DNA of 64,000 nt from Gloeopeniophorella convolvens (lineage: Eukaryota; Basidiomycota; Agaricomycetes; Russulales). The translations under genes and the position numbers were made by a program. Positions 11,069 through 26,022 of the stretch are shown piece after piece (the stretch's first letter is position 1; each line of letters starts with the position of its first letter). The notes beneath the pieces were generated by a model. The model had not been told where the DNA came from, made no database searches, and saw only the letters and a list, made by a program, of their open reading frames with translations. The DNA is taken from NCBI GenBank assembly GCA_022496205.1, contig WTXD01000015.1, positions 124,001 through 188,000 on the forward strand. The letters run 5' to 3'.

Positions 11069-14000
11069 GTTAAGAGGTGGTGGTGGGGAACCGGCGGGGG
11101 GATGGTGGTGGTCAGAGAAAGAGGGCTTAGTGAAAAGGAAGGGGCTCGAGACAGAAGGAAAAGGAGATGAAGAAGAGAAGTAAAGAATTATAGGATATAA
11201 CAGAGGCGGGAACCGCACTCGCCTGAGGGCGAGTGAGGGTGGTGGGCGAAGCGGGGGTGGGGGACTGCTTGAGAGTCGTTTTGGCCTATTTGCACTTTAA
11301 GGCCCCGGGAAAGCGCCTGCCAATGCTACAGATCTAGATCTCGCGAATACTCTGTAACGGTCAGTCACACGTCCTCAACCTTTTCTGCCCATAGCAGCAC
11401 ATGAGAACGGTGCGTACTTCGGTTACAAGCGACTGTCCCCTTCATTTCCCCCGCGTTAGGGCCCCTTCGCGAACGTTCTCCAGGGTTCTTCGATAGGCTG
11501 CATAGCCAGGTCTTGTGTCCCGCGCTCCGAGCCAACTAGTTAGACGCTTGAGCAAGCACTGTGAGAATATCCTTAACGATCACCGTCACGGCGGCTCCTT
11601 TGCCTCTCCTCGTGCTTACCGGCGTCTGAAAACAGCACAGAGGCGCATACAAGGGGTGATCGGATACGGTTCCGGAGATTCTGACCCCTTGGAAAAGAGT
11701 AGGATACGTCCTGTCACTCGAGAGCAGCTCCAACGCATTGTTGTGCGCCCACTGCCGACCGTTGTTTGTGTATATTATTATTTCTCGTGACGCACGGAGC
11801 CGTGACAACAATGCGAACCAGTTCAGTCGGATAACCCGTACAAACATAGACAAATTGTTGCACTCGTACTCGGGCGAATTTTTGGGTGCCGCTTCTCACA
11901 GGGTCATGCAATGCGCAGCAAAGAGTACTGTTCGTGTCAGGAACCATTAACAGGCGCAGCGGTGCCGCCCCTGGACGGACAAGATCTGCATCATCCCGCC
12001 TCGGAGTTTACCGGTCCACCGCGGCCGCTCCCAGACGGTGGTGCGCCACCACTGCTTTTAGGAACTATCGTCGTTCAACGCACTGCCGCACGGACCCGCG
12101 TGAACGCCTCTGCAGGCCCCACAGGAGCGCGCGGCGTTCACCTGATATATTTTCATTGCTTACGGGCCCGCAGGGCGTCAGCCTTCTCGCTTCTGGCGAC
12201 GCTGCCGAAACACCAAGCCTGCTGCGGCCTGCGAGCCTGTGGAGCTCTCGCTGTCCTCGTCCGGGCCAAGGCATCCGAGGACGCCGTCGATGGTCTTATC
12301 GCTGCGAGCCCCCAGAGAAGTAACACTAGCGATCATGCAGCACATGTGGTCTGCTCGCTCTTAGCCTTGGGAGTTCTGCCGCGCGCCCCACAGTGGATCC
12401 GTTTCAAGGAGGCCGACAAGCCACGGGGCACTCGCGCCCAGCGCAACTGGTTCCCGGTGCCAGTAGATGTCTTACCATCGGCATTCCGGCTTGTAGCCAA
12501 GTGTAACGAGGAAAGCCTATATGCCTGCGGTCCCAGCATAAAGTGGTGAGGCCATTTTGCCATTTCGGCCGAGGCGGTTGCCAAGCTGGCAGCAACTTAC
12601 ATACATCAACGTCTCGGAGAGCGGCCGGTATATGCATTCAAGAGAATCGCATCTGCCGCGGCAGTGCCGTATGGTGTTCCGGCACGAACGGCTCGATCAG
12701 CATGAAGACAAACATGACTTCGCCGATCAGATGGAAGGCACTGGGGCCGTCATTTGCCCACGGGGCTTTACGTGGAAGCTCGCTCTCCCAGTGGAAGGCA
12801 GAACTATCTGATGCTGCTAACCAGACGCGTGCATCCTGTCTCCTAAGATTGAGCCGTGCAGGGTGGAACGGGCGGCAAGCCTTGCAGCGGCAGTAGAAGA
12901 TCGAAGGCGATGATTGACGCCGCGGATGAACACGAGGAGGCCCCGTCTCCCGTCATGCTTTGGCTTTGTACCGTCTCGCCTCGTGTGACAGCCACCAGCT
13001 ATCCTGTAATTTGTTCTCAGCCTGATTTTTACACTCCTCAAGGTCTCTTCTCTTGTAAAGGTGCAGCCGTAATGAGTTTTTCTCGTAGAATTCCAAAAAT
13101 GACCACTATACGAAATAAGGCGCCTAATCTTTGCTGAGCGAAGTAGTTGCCACCGAAAAGTGACAGTCTGCCGTTCTTCTCAACCTAGCAGGATGCGTCA
13201 CTGCGAGGGCGTACGACGGGTTCCTAGGACGTACAGAAATGCCGGGCAATGCCCGAAGACGCCACAAGAATATATCCGGGGAAATTCACTACAGTAACCG
13301 ATGATTACATAGTGAGTGCTACACATTCGTATGAGTACATCACGGGGGAGAGCTTGATTGTGCTGGCATCCGCCGCGAGGCACAGAACAATCATAGGTAT
13401 CTGCATTCAGCTGCCTACTAGTACCGCCAGCTGCGCGGGTTGTGGAGCGCAAGCGATTCCTACATGAGATATCTTTGTCAAGTGTAAATGGTTTGCGTGG
13501 GCGTTGAGGCACGCCCAACTGCCGGGATGCCCGGACTAAACCTTAACTCACTCGCTGTAGCCGGTCTGAGTAAGATAGTCGCAGCAGCTGACCAGATGCG
13601 GGGCACGCTGTGCAGAAGCGCCGTCGCGCAAGTAAAAACATGAGAAGGCGCGCACGGATATCGTACCATGAGCGGAAGGCATGATTGGGTTCATCGATGC
13701 GGGGGTGGGCACAGATAGCCTGATCTCTAGCACATGGGTCCGCGTTTGTGCACCACTTTACGCTCCCCGTGCCGTAATCGCAGGTGTTGAGCGTTATCGT
13801 GGCCGAACAAACGCAAACGCGTGTCCGAGTTGCGAGGCCGCCCACCGTCGACGGATCACGGGAGTAAGGCTGTAGAGATACCCCTAAGCACGACTACGGC
13901 ATCATCCTAGGATGAAGAAGCATTACAGAAGCCCCAAGGCACGTAACCGGAAGCATGATACGAACGACAGCGGCCCTCGCCACAGTTCACCAACGTGCTC

Positions 14001-15358
14001 CTAATACAAATACATGCAAGGAGCCGGCTCTTCCGCCGCACACGAGCCGTTCGAATGGGGCAGTCAACTGACCGGTCCTCAGTCGTGATACAAAGCGGCT
14101 GAGGACCGGCTGTTTAGTCTTTACAGGAGGCAATCAGATAGGCGTACGGCACGGCTGGGGATAGAAAAGCGCACTAGTATACCCCCTATGCACGCCTATG
14201 TGTGCTTTGGCTTTAGGCTCGTGCGTGACGGCGGCTTCGCAACCACATCTGGTAAGGAAGACAACCTGCATGGCGCTAAAGGCGTGAAAGCAGCGGATCG
14301 TGTTCGACAAGGCACAGATGTGGGTGCAACTGTCGCGTACTGCATCTTACGGCATGAAGACGTCACTGCAGCGCAGCCCGCCCGGTACATCCGGTTGTAG
14401 GCGCTCGTACTCCATTAATCAACAGGCCACAAACGGAGGTGATCAGGAGGAGATGAAGCAAAAAAAGCACATGCACCCACACAACCGGGCCAAGCCTTTT
14501 CTCTGGGCCGACGTGCCACCCCTGCTTCGGAAACCAATGTGCCTGAGCACGGACGAGGGGCATGAGGCGGACTGGTCGCGTCGCGCTCGCCCAAAGTCGG
14601 TCAGCAGCAGTCTTCGCGCGGGCGACCGGAGGAAGCAGCGGGATCCCTGAGGAGCTCCAATCTCAGCCCCCATGTTCCGTCCTTCCCGGCCCCTGACTAT
14701 TGTGCCTCGCGGCGGGGGACTACGAGGAGTGGCTGTCGACGCGCACCCGTACTCCGGAGCGCCCGTCGCGGCGGGCGCACTCCGTGGAGCCAGATCAGCT
14801 CGGAGTTAGACACCTGACAGCACTGCAGATAACACAGGCATCACGAGGGCAGCAATTAAGCACATGCGGCAGGGAGAGAGGCATACTGGGAGCGAAAGTT
14901 TGAATGGGTAGCGCGCTGTGGGAGTAATTCGGCGATGCGCGGGGCGGGAGGTGATGCTGGGGAAGCACTGTGAACCGCTGTGTCGGTACCTCTTGTCCTC
15001 ATAACGCAACTTGGGGCGACTTCTCCGTCAGCTCTGAAACGTAGCTTAGGCGGAGCAGCGGTCCCCGCACCCCGGCTGGAGTGGGCAGAGGGCGAATATG
15101 TGCGGGAACTGAAGAGCCGAGGATGTACCGCATGATGAGCACCAACCCAGAGGTCGACGAATTGTGTTCAGGCAAGTGGACGCGCAGGTGGAGGAGATGA
15201 TTTGGGTTCGGGCAGTGCGGGCGAGTGACGACAGTTGGTTGTCCATTTGTGGGGGCGTGGGGATTGTTTGTCGGCATTTGGCGAAACATCATTGGCGCGA
15301 CGTGTCCTTTGGATCAGTTCTCCTACACCACCTATTTTACCATATCTTCTCTCTACAG
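11069..15358. other. 4.3 kb region without a supportable gene
   Basis: Open frames of up to 212 codons occur (for example 11911-12549 +), but none shows a recognisable domain, a consistent exon chain or a paralogue in the window. I see no transposase or reverse transcriptase motif. The right end (about 14950-15358) is the upstream region of SEC23 and contains a pyrimidine-rich tract ending in an AG directly before the SEC23 ATG. A perfect hairpin lies at 14072-14109. Confidence 0.5.
14072..14109. repeat. Perfect inverted repeat / hairpin
   Basis: An 11-bp stem (CCGGTCCTCAG at 14072-14082 and its reverse complement at 14099-14109) encloses a 16-nt loop. No run of T or A follows that would suggest a terminator. 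It lies in the gene-free stretch and has no assigned function. Confidence 0.6.
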
Positions 15359-18278
<2,920 letters not shown>

Positions 18279-18600
18279 TGAAAGCGTCCAGCGGGTTGCT
18301 GACCTGCGGCGGACCGCGATCCTTCGTCGACCTTGTCTCTGTCAACCACCGGCCGCATGCACACTGTCTAGTCTCGCTATCTTTCACTGTCGCTACTCGT
18401 CTACACGCTCCTTTAACTCTCGCAGTTTCTATACTGCACATAGCTACGCTCCCGCTCACCTCGGTTACGCAAACAGAAGATGCAGCGTTCCAAGGACGCC
18501 GACCACCTCGCTGTTCATTCAGACGCAACGTATCCCGCCGGGCCCGACAACCACGGCGAGCTATTCTACTTCCACGTAGCCCCGCTGGGCCCTGCCAGCA

Positions 18601-19119
18601 GTGCGCATCACCCACTATCTAACGCCTCCCGCGCTGACGCCCCGCCCTTACATAGTCGCGATCATCGTCGCCTCCTGCCTCGCCATCGCCGCCTTCTTCG
18701 GGTGCTACATCCACCCGCTGATCAAGCGCCGTCTCCAAGCGCGCGCGGGCGCCCGCGCGCCACGCAAGCCCGTGCTCGCGTCCGCGCGCGCGATGCTCGG
18801 CCTGCGCCCGCCGTCGCCGCCGACGACGCCGCAGCTGCTCGCGCGGCGCGGGCTGCCGGACATGCGCATCATCGCGCGCCCGCCGCCTGCGTTGAGGCTC
18901 TTCCGCGCGGCGTCGCAATCATCGTCGCTGTCGCCGACCGCGACGCTGCCCGCGTACTCGCCGCCAGCGGACACGAAGGTCGTCGTCGCACCCGTCAGCA
19001 TCGGGGTCGGCGGGCAGGGTGTCGCGAGTCGTACGACGCCGAAGAAGGGCGACAAGGCGGAGGAGGAGCAGGACCACGCGTCACCCGCATCGGACGAGAC
19101 GGCGAAGCGCGATAATTGA
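18601..19119 (+). CDS. Small single-pass membrane protein, start uncertain
   Basis: The open frame has one clear hydrophobic segment near the N-terminus (PYIVAIIVASCLAIAAFFG), followed by a basic stop-transfer stretch (IKRRLQAR) and a roughly 110-residue Ser/Pro/Ala-rich cytosolic-type tail with a charged C-terminus (KKGDKAEEEQD). The first ATG in the frame is at 18601. A better-looking ATG at 18480 (MQRSKDADHLAVHSD) is in another frame and would need an intron near 18579-18660 that I could not fix by phase. No family recognised. It follows SEC23 on the same strand by about 0.5 kb. Confidence 0.45.
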   Translation: MRITHYLTPPALTPRPYIVAIIVASCLAIAAFFGCYIHPLIKRRLQARAGARAPRKPVLASARAMLGLRPPSPPTTPQLLARRGLPDMRIIARPPPALRLFRAASQSSSLSPTATLPAYSPPADTKVVVAPVSIGVGGQGVASRTTPKKGDKAEEEQDHASPASDETAKRDN

Positions 19120-20866
19120 GTGCGGGTTCTCCTAGGTGGCCGGCGGCGGGGGTGCCTGGCCCGGTGCGGTGGCGGGGCGCACATACGTGTGCTGTTTGTG
19201 CGCGATTTGGTCGTATTAGTGGGTTCATTATGAGGGTGGCTTCTGGACATATGCTGCACATTGGATTTTACTTTTTTGGGGCATGACTGCATCCAATCTC
19301 GGCTGCACGAAGCAGATGCAGTAATGAAGGTCTGGGCTCCCAGGCTTTGTGGGAGGAGGTTGCAGAGCCCCAGCAGACAATTGTCGCATGCCCCGCCACG
19401 AGGTTATCACCGAGTTACAGTCCTGGGGAATAGTCGAACAGAAGCAGCCACTGCACCCGAACGGCTTGAAGTCGGTACTTATGGTAGTCGACGCGCCCGC
19501 ACGCTCCCCGAGAGAAAATGGCTGTGTAATAACTGCCCTAAACCCGCGGCACGCACGAGAAGCTGATGTGCCCGCGTGACAGCGTAGCACAGTATAATCA
19601 AGGGGTAGGGCGAGGAATGCAGAGGAAGGCCAAGGAACGTCCTCGGGGCTGGTGCAGCGCGGCAGAACCCAGTATAACACCGTGGAGACTAGGAGGCATT
19701 AAAGCTGCTGGCCAAGTTTTGAATACAGACACTATCTGACGCTGGTAAGTGCGGTTGCACGAGAGCACGACGCTAATTGAGGGCAGTCTCTGTTTGATCT
19801 CTAGGCTCTAGTTTCAATCCGACGAACACTACTGTTGGCTAGGTGCCAGGTGCCCGAGCAACAGTGAGCGGGGCCCGGTTGGCTGGAAAGCAAAGGTCTC
19901 AGGAGGCGTTGTCGGCACCCATCTATGCCGCGGGTGATGCATGCGGCCGCCTGAGCGCTGATTCTGGGCGCTGATTCAGGACACAAAGAAAGGAACCTAT
20001 GCCAGCTGTATGAGGCTGTGCACCGAGGCTGGCACTTTGCTTGGTTCATCTGGTAGGTCTCGAGCGGACAAGACACGTTATGGTATCCGTAGTCTGCCAG
20101 TGGAAAATTGTGTCCTATTTATGAGATGAGCTGAGGGTCCTATACGCAGAGTTGCACGGGCGTGGTGGTAGCGCAACAATGTGATTGGCTGGCCAGAACG
20201 ACCGCTGTCCGCCCGAGTTTGTACATATTTGCACCTCATGGTCGGGGCAGCGGTCCGTGGAAGGTGATGGTTGCTCGACCCACCGTAACCAGCACACGCC
20301 ACGTCGCGGGCAGAGTGTGCTGCCGCAGAATCCACGTCTTGATCCAGTTTGATCTCGGGCAGCGCTGAAAGCCTGAATTGCTGTCCTACCCCGCTCTCGA
20401 TCACCTCCGACGTACCTAGGTGTCAGGCTTTTGACATCGTTATCATCTCGCGCTTCCTGAACGCGGCCGCTATGATTACATTGTGCCATGGAACCTCCTC
20501 TACATCAGAAACTCGGGCTTGGAGCAGGCATGCACCCAAGTCCTTGGGCTCTAATTTGAGATTTCCCTGGTGTTGCGCCCACCATGGTGCGCTCAATAAG
20601 GCGCCTGGCTACCGACTGCGCCCGGTGCCAAGGGTCAATTAATCAAAGGAGAGAGGGAGAGATCGGGAGTGTCGTGGTTGGCTGTTGCGATGGTGAGTTA
20701 CCGCACCGCCATCCCGTTCCGTCTCTCCGGAGAGTATACGTCCTTACATAGCAGCGCTTCCGTCGTGCCTTTGCAAGTATATGAGCAATCGGAGATGAAT
20801 CCTCTCGCCTTTGGCTCGTGGTCTCCCCCCGCCTCCCCCTCCCTTACGTGTGCGTCACCGCAGGCG
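19120..20866. other. Intergenic, nothing recognised
   Basis: No domain, repeat or consistent exon chain seen on either strand. The right end is presumably the promoter of membrane protein A. Confidence 0.5.
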
Positions 20867-22096
20867 ATGGTCGCATTAATGTTTCCCGATTTGAGCATGT
20901 TGATCGTGGACGACCGGGATCCTGCTGTTCGTTATGACCCTTTGGACGCGTGGACGTTCGCAGGATCGTCTTCAGATTACAGCGGTACTAGGAGCGGCGG
21001 CAGTGGTGTTATGGGTGCATCTGCGACATACATATTCTATGGTGAGCACTACCCTCGGATTCATGCATGCGTTTAGCCTCACACGTGGAGGCACAGGGAC
21101 GAACGTTGCCGTTTGGGGCTCTTTGGAGCCCTTAGACATCGCAACGTCTGCCGTGTATCAGATCGACAAGTTGGAGCCGGATGTGCTTACTCAGGGATCC
21201 AACTGCCATGGACCATTGCTGTACCAGTCGCCCGTCTTGGAACTAGGCCAACACACACTGACGATCCGACCGATGGTGGAAGGATCAGAACTTTGGCTCG
21301 ACTACTTCACGCACATGCCTTCCGATACACTAGTTTCTTTGAGCCCGCGCGACGATCTCGTCGCCACAAGTGGTTCCAGCACCGCTAGTACTCCAACACA
21401 TGCAAGCACCATTGGCGTATCAACACATGCGGCCACCCCCGCGGCACCCCCACGTCCCACCACTACGGCACGCTCGTCTTCGGTTCCAGTTGGCGCTATA
21501 GCTGGTGCATCAATGGGCGGGATAGTGTTGTTGGCAGCGATCATTGCTCTGGTATACTTCTTGCGCATCAGACGCAAGGTCAAGAGGCTCGAAAGGTCAA
21601 CGGATGTACTTGGCCCTGGTGCGTCCACATTGCAGAAGCCGATTGTAGCCACGGATACTCATAACGGCCAATAGAACTCTCCCCTGTCCCACGGCCAGTG
21701 AGAACAGGAAGCGTCGATGATGCCATTCCACCAATGACGCTCGAATCGCACGTGGCGCCAGAGACAACGCAGGTGGCATCACCCGTGCAACCCCGGGGTC
21801 GCCAAGGCCCCACCGGGACTGTGTTTCAGTTCGGCACGCTGACGGCATCTTCATCCGTCGTGGCCGTGGGCGATTCGCCGCCAACTTTGGCACCACTTCC
21901 ACCCGCTCGCGGTCGCCATTCACCACCCGTGATTGATATACGCAGCCCCACGCACCGGACTTTCTCGCTCTCGTCGCGCGCGACGTCGCTGCATGTTGTT
22001 CCCTCCTCCCAACCACAGCCCCCACCCCCATACTACGGAGATCCCGCCAGCGCGCGCCTGGAGCCTTCGCATCGTGGAACCCCTTATGACGTTTGA
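20867..22096 (+). CDS. Single-pass membrane protein, family member A
   Basis: Three exons (20867-21041, 21097-21618, 21675-22096) give 372 aa; a start at 20897 (MLIVDDRDPAVRY) would give 362. The ectodomain begins with the basidiomycete pattern DDRDPAVRY..WTFAG and reaches FYG^TNVAVWGS, where a phase-1 intron interrupts the Gly codon. It is followed by a presumed beta-sandwich fold (LELGQHTLTIRP), a Ser/Thr/Ala-rich stalk, one TM helix (GGIVLLAAIIALVYFL), a basic RIRRKVKRLE stop-transfer and a Pro/Ser-rich tail containing SPPVIDIRSP. No cleavable signal peptide. Such proteins are common, uncharacterised basidiomycete surface proteins. A receptor or lectin-like role is only inference. Most divergent of the six paralogues here. 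Confidence 0.8.
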
Positions 22097-22705
22097 ATAG
22101 CCTTGATGGACGGATCACTACATTGTATCTCAGTTCCCACGCACTCCTAGTACATTGAACCTATACTACATCGCTCGTTTTTTGCTGTACGACTATCGAA
22201 TCGCTTATCGTATCTAAGTATCCTGGGCTCGGGCTCTGCATTTACTATTGTACATAATCGTCGAGACAAACGAGCCTTGACCCTGTAAACACAACTGAAT
22301 GGAGTGAACGAGCTGCAAAACACCAACTCGAGTGTGCGAACTCCGGAGCCTCATGATGAGACGCCGCGCCGCTGGAATAGGGTGTGGCGCAGCAGAGAGA
22401 GAGAGGTGCAGAACATGATCATGGGCGCTCGGAGACTATACTAGAGTCGTAGTGAGAGTCCGGGAAACGCCGAGCGACTTCCCTCTCCTCGCTCGGCGGC
22501 TGCGCCACCTCCGACACCTCTCTGCGTGCCGCCCGAGAAATTATCGCACACCACTGGTCTCTCAAAGCTTGCAAATTCAAATGCGATTATGACTCAATGA
22601 AAGTCCAAGTTGCACAAAGTCCATCTACCTATCTACAATAAAGTCCCTATCCAACTATATGCAGCGTGAGTATTGCAAACCCGAGAAAATGGAGAGAAAA
22701 CTGAC

Positions 22706-23190
22706 GTAGCGAGCTCACTGGACTACTCGCGCCTGACAAGGGAGAAGATGCTGCTGATGAATGATCCCAGGTCACCTGCAGCGAGGGCACCTTCGCCAGC
22801 CGTCTCGACATCGCTGGTGTCGACGCGGCTGATGGGATGTAAGATATCAGTATTGTGGAACTCGAGAAGATGCGGGATGAACTGACGCGGCGAGATTCTT
22901 GAGCTCCTCACGTCTGACGAGGGAGAAAACACTGCTGATGAATGATCCGAGGTCACCTATAGCGAAGGCACCCTCGCCAGCATTCTCGACATCGCTGGCA
23001 TCGACGCGGCTGATAGGTTGTAAGACATCAGTATTGTAGACCCAAAGAAACTGGAGAGTAAACTGACGCGGCGAGATCCCTGAACTCCTCACGCCTGACT
23101 AGAGAGAAGATGCTGCTGATGAATGATCCCAGGTCACCTGCGGCGAGGGCACCTTCGCCGGCAGTCTCGACATCGCTGGTATCGACGCGG
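22706..23190 (-). repeat. Tandem exon-intron repeat (about 181 bp period), array 1
   Basis: Acceptor sites at 23190, 23009 and 22828 are spaced exactly 181 bp apart. Each unit is a 123-nt exon plus a 58-nt intron; the introns are also alike (GTCAGT donor, CTGATGTCTTACAACC-type 3' part, CAG or TAG acceptor). Genomic units were therefore duplicated whole. Confidence 0.85.
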
Positions 23191-23505
23191 CTAATGGGTT
23201 GTAAGACATCAGCATTGTGAACCCGGATAAGATAGAGAATAAACTGACGCGGAGAGATCATTGAATTTCGCATCGCGGGAGGATAGCGCGTCCAGACTCG
23301 GGAGATGAAAAATTGAATCCGGGAGGGTACTGACGACAGGTGGGGCAATGACGCTCCTAGCCAGTGCAACTGTCAGCACCGGTCCCCTTCGGCGTATGTA
23401 CACATACAGGTCAGGGAGATTGAGGCCGGTCGGAGTGGGCGCAGCAAAGGCACCGGTGGCAGCGGAGGCGAGCAAGAAGTTGAGGAAGGCGAGCTTGGTT
23501 TGCAT
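22723..23505 (-). CDS. Secreted exon-repeat protein 1 (Kex2-type repeat precursor)
   Basis: Five exons (23408-23505, 23249-23356, 23068-23190, 22887-23009, 22723-22828) give 185 aa. Exon 1 encodes a signal peptide (MQTKLAFLNFLLASAATGAF, cleavage near FAAP). Exon 2 is a spacer with LDALSSRDAK. Exons 3-5 each encode a 41-residue unit, RVDxSDVExAGEGAxAxGDL then GSFISSxFSLVRRE. Full units are 123-nt exons with phase 2 at both ends, so they can be duplicated without frame loss. RR at residues 101-102, 142-143 and 183-184 are Kex2-type sites. The last unit stops at RRE* (TAG at 22723-22725), although its full 123-nt length and donor GTCAGT persist to 22706, so the array is truncated by a nonsense change. 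No known family; resembles fungal Kex2-processed repeat proteins in architecture only. Confidence 0.85.
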
Positions 23506-23702
23506 TTTGTAAATCCGTGAAGTAAGGTAAGTGAGAGTGAGTTGTAAAATGGGCTACAAAGGCGGAGCGTCAAACTCCAGGTCGGTCGTCTGACAGTCTA
23601 ACATACCAGCCGGTGCCAAGAAAGGTGCGTGAAAGTCGAAAAGACGAAGAACAAGAGGAGAGGTGAGATCAACTGAGGAGCAAGTAAGCGTACTGTCGTT
23701 CC

Positions 23703-23708
23703 TTTATA
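23703..23708 (-). promoter_or_regulatory. TATA box of repeat-precursor gene 1
   Basis: TATAAA on the minus strand, 198 bp upstream of the ATG. The surrounding sequence is conserved in copy 2 (28698-28703) at a similar distance. Confidence 0.45.
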
Positions 23709-25731
23709 CTGATGAAGACGGGCAGAACTCCGATATCCCCTGGAGTCTAGAGTGCAACGGACAGTAGGGTGAAACGACACAAAACTTCACGTTAATGAGG
23801 CATCATGATGCAAAGACTGAGTATGAGCTCAGCAGCTTCGCGCCCCAGGCTGGACATTCTTCTTACGTGCAATCGGAGGTGCATTGCCTGCAGAATGCAT
23901 GGTGGCAGTAGACCATCGTGTGCAGGGTGAAACTTACATGAACAGCATCAATGATCAGGTGATGGCAATGTAGCGCAGAGGCTGCTTCGACGGGCTGAAA
24001 ATCGGGGAAATGTAGCATGTGGTTCGGGGGAGCACTGTAGGCAACGTAATCGAACCAGTTGATACTGTTCGGGATGCGGTGAGTGTCCAGCAGCCCTTGC
24101 ATTAGCTTGACGTTGAGCAGTAGTGATACCACCGATATGGCTTTCAAGCCATGGTGCTGAGTGTGAGTTGGAGCAGCTTGCCGGAGTATTGGTGCCGCGG
24201 ACCGTTCACATCGTATCGCTCATGATGAGGGAGGGTGTACAGTTTTTCGACCTTGATAGCCTTAAGCTTCGTACCGTGCGTAGTACCATGCTCACGGAAG
24301 CTGACCTATCCGCATCACGTTGCTAGCCAGTCCGGAAAGCCACCGAAGCTCCTCAAGCTGTTCTGTGGACGATCCTCCCAAGTCCCTCGCATTCGAACAC
24401 GCAGGGGCAAGGCATCCCCGCACCGTCACAGACTGGCTGGAAATACGTGGCCTTGAAATTGATATAGAACGTGATATTGTGCCTCACGTTCACGCCTCCC
24501 AGGGTTGGGGGTCCCGGGTCAGGACAGCGAGGCGAGGGATCCAGACGTTGAACGCCGTTTCATGGACCACAAATACTGCAGACTGCCTAGGAGCATCGAG
24601 ATCAGTCTTCGAGGTGGGTTGGAATCCCGTATTCCCATACCTAATTATAAACTATGGGGGCCCGAGTACCGATTCAATATTCGAGCTTACCGGGCTTCAA
24701 GCTTCAAGTTTCAAACTACAAGCTTCTCAAGCTTCGAAGTTCGAGTTTCGAGCTTCAAGACCCACACGTCTGGTATGAATGCCGGGGCCCGCGCCAACTA
24801 CGCCGTTTCAAGCCTGTATGTGGTACATTTGTTGAGAACACTTATAGAACCCGGACACGCGCTCCATATCCCAGGCTGGTGTGAAGGCGCGATGCATTGC
24901 CGACCCGAAAGAGGACCGATGTCGATTGAAAATAGACTATGAGGCGGTCAAGGCGAGCGCAGCGGGAACGGGAGACGATGAGTGTCAGGCAGCTAGGGTG
25001 TCACAAGTGCTGGGGACTCGTGGGGATGCCCGGTGATGCTTGTTGGGGAAGGTGTTCCGCCGTAGGAAGCCCTAGGTGCTTCAGCCAGATCCTCGAAACG
25101 TCAAAAAAATAATTCGAGGGTGCTGATCATTTCCGTGAGTGAGCGCTATTGCCTCGGGAGGTCGTCGTCGTCAGGACTCGTCCTGGGGGACTCTGAGAGG
25201 GCGAGAGAAGGCGAGAGATGACGAAAACCCTTCGCCCGCGTCCGGGCCGCTTTGGCCGGTCAGCCAGCACGGATCATTTCGTTGCCTTTCGAGCAGTTTC
25301 GAGCTCGAGTTCGACACCCGTAGTGCATATAACCTGCTCAACATCCGAGTCACCAATATCCCATCACTTGGCCCCATGAGGTCCTTCAGTACTGTAAGTG
25401 CTCTCCTTCGCTGACACGATGTACCGGTCTCTGTTCCTGTCCACCCCGCCACCACCACCACTCCTTCCCTTCACATTCTTACCCTGTACCAATAGACCCA
25501 TCTTACTCCAATTCGGTGCTCCTCGCGTTGAATTCATGCCTCTCGGCTGCTTGAGGTGCTTCCAGAGGGTAGGCACCTCTGGTGCACGATGAGGTACGCG
25601 CCTCACAAGTGCTGCATGGTATGCATGCTGACCACCACTCCACGCAACCCAAGATACCCAGTGATGTGAAACGGCCGCAACGCGTCCGCCACCTTTGAAC
25701 TACCCCGCGAGACGTTCAAGCCGAAAGCGTG

Positions 25732-26022
25732 CACTGCCCGCACGCCAGAATACCTACCGGGAAAAAACCGTGAAAATCGTTGACGCGGCTGACTCATCCG
25801 GTTACAATACATACTTGGGAAGGATCCTATGAGAAAAGTTTAAATCTGGTGCAAAAAAGCCGTCAAGATTTCAAATCCATAGCTAAAAACAGGTCACGTT
25901 GTGTAATATTTTTAGACTCCAGGACGGCTCCCTGCCCAGCAGATTCCCGTATACGTATGAAGCAGCCATTCCGGAAATTCTCACGGTTTTTTCCCGGTAG
26001 GTATTCTGGCGCGCGGGCAGTG
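25732..26022. mobile_element. MITE-like foldback element
   Basis: Terminal inverted repeats 25732-25773 and 25981-26022 match over 42 bp with one mismatch, beginning CACTGCCCGC, and similarity decays inward to about 70 bp. About 207 bp lie between the 42-bp arms and hold no coding potential. The flanks share only GTG, a possible 3-bp target duplication. Small size and lack of an ORF indicate a non-autonomous DNA element; the superfamily is not determined. Confidence 0.65.

Larger units (their letters stand above)
22606..25285. repeat. Segmental duplication, copy 1
   Basis: This block contains repeat-precursor gene 1, its upstream region and a further section rich in AAGCTTCAAG-type short repeats (about 24700-24770). 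It aligns by eye with 27124-29797 and then, after a 4.07 kb interruption, with 33866-34372. The 3' side starts at the shared CCCAAGTTGCACAAAGTCC. The upstream part (23506-24690) has no supportable gene. Short ORFs there are only loosely conserved between copies. Confidence 0.75.

Noticed and set aside
11911..12549. 212-codon plus-strand open frame
   Set aside because: No recognisable domain, no paralogue and no splice context. Length is possible by chance in GC-rich DNA.
23863..24147. Minus-strand open frame upstream of repeat gene 1, with a counterpart at 28980-29225
   Set aside because: Partly similar between copies but with small insertions that change the frame, and no known domain. Treated as duplicated non-coding sequence or an old relic.
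24700..24770. AAGCTTCAAG short tandem repeats as a functional array
   Set aside because: Imperfect microsatellite-like sequence present in both duplicate blocks; no sign of function.
24320..24778. Plus-strand open frame in the duplicated block, partly kept in copy 2 (29428-29658)
   Set aside because: Amino acid differences between copies are as frequent as expected without constraint, and copy 2 is cut short. More likely non-coding.
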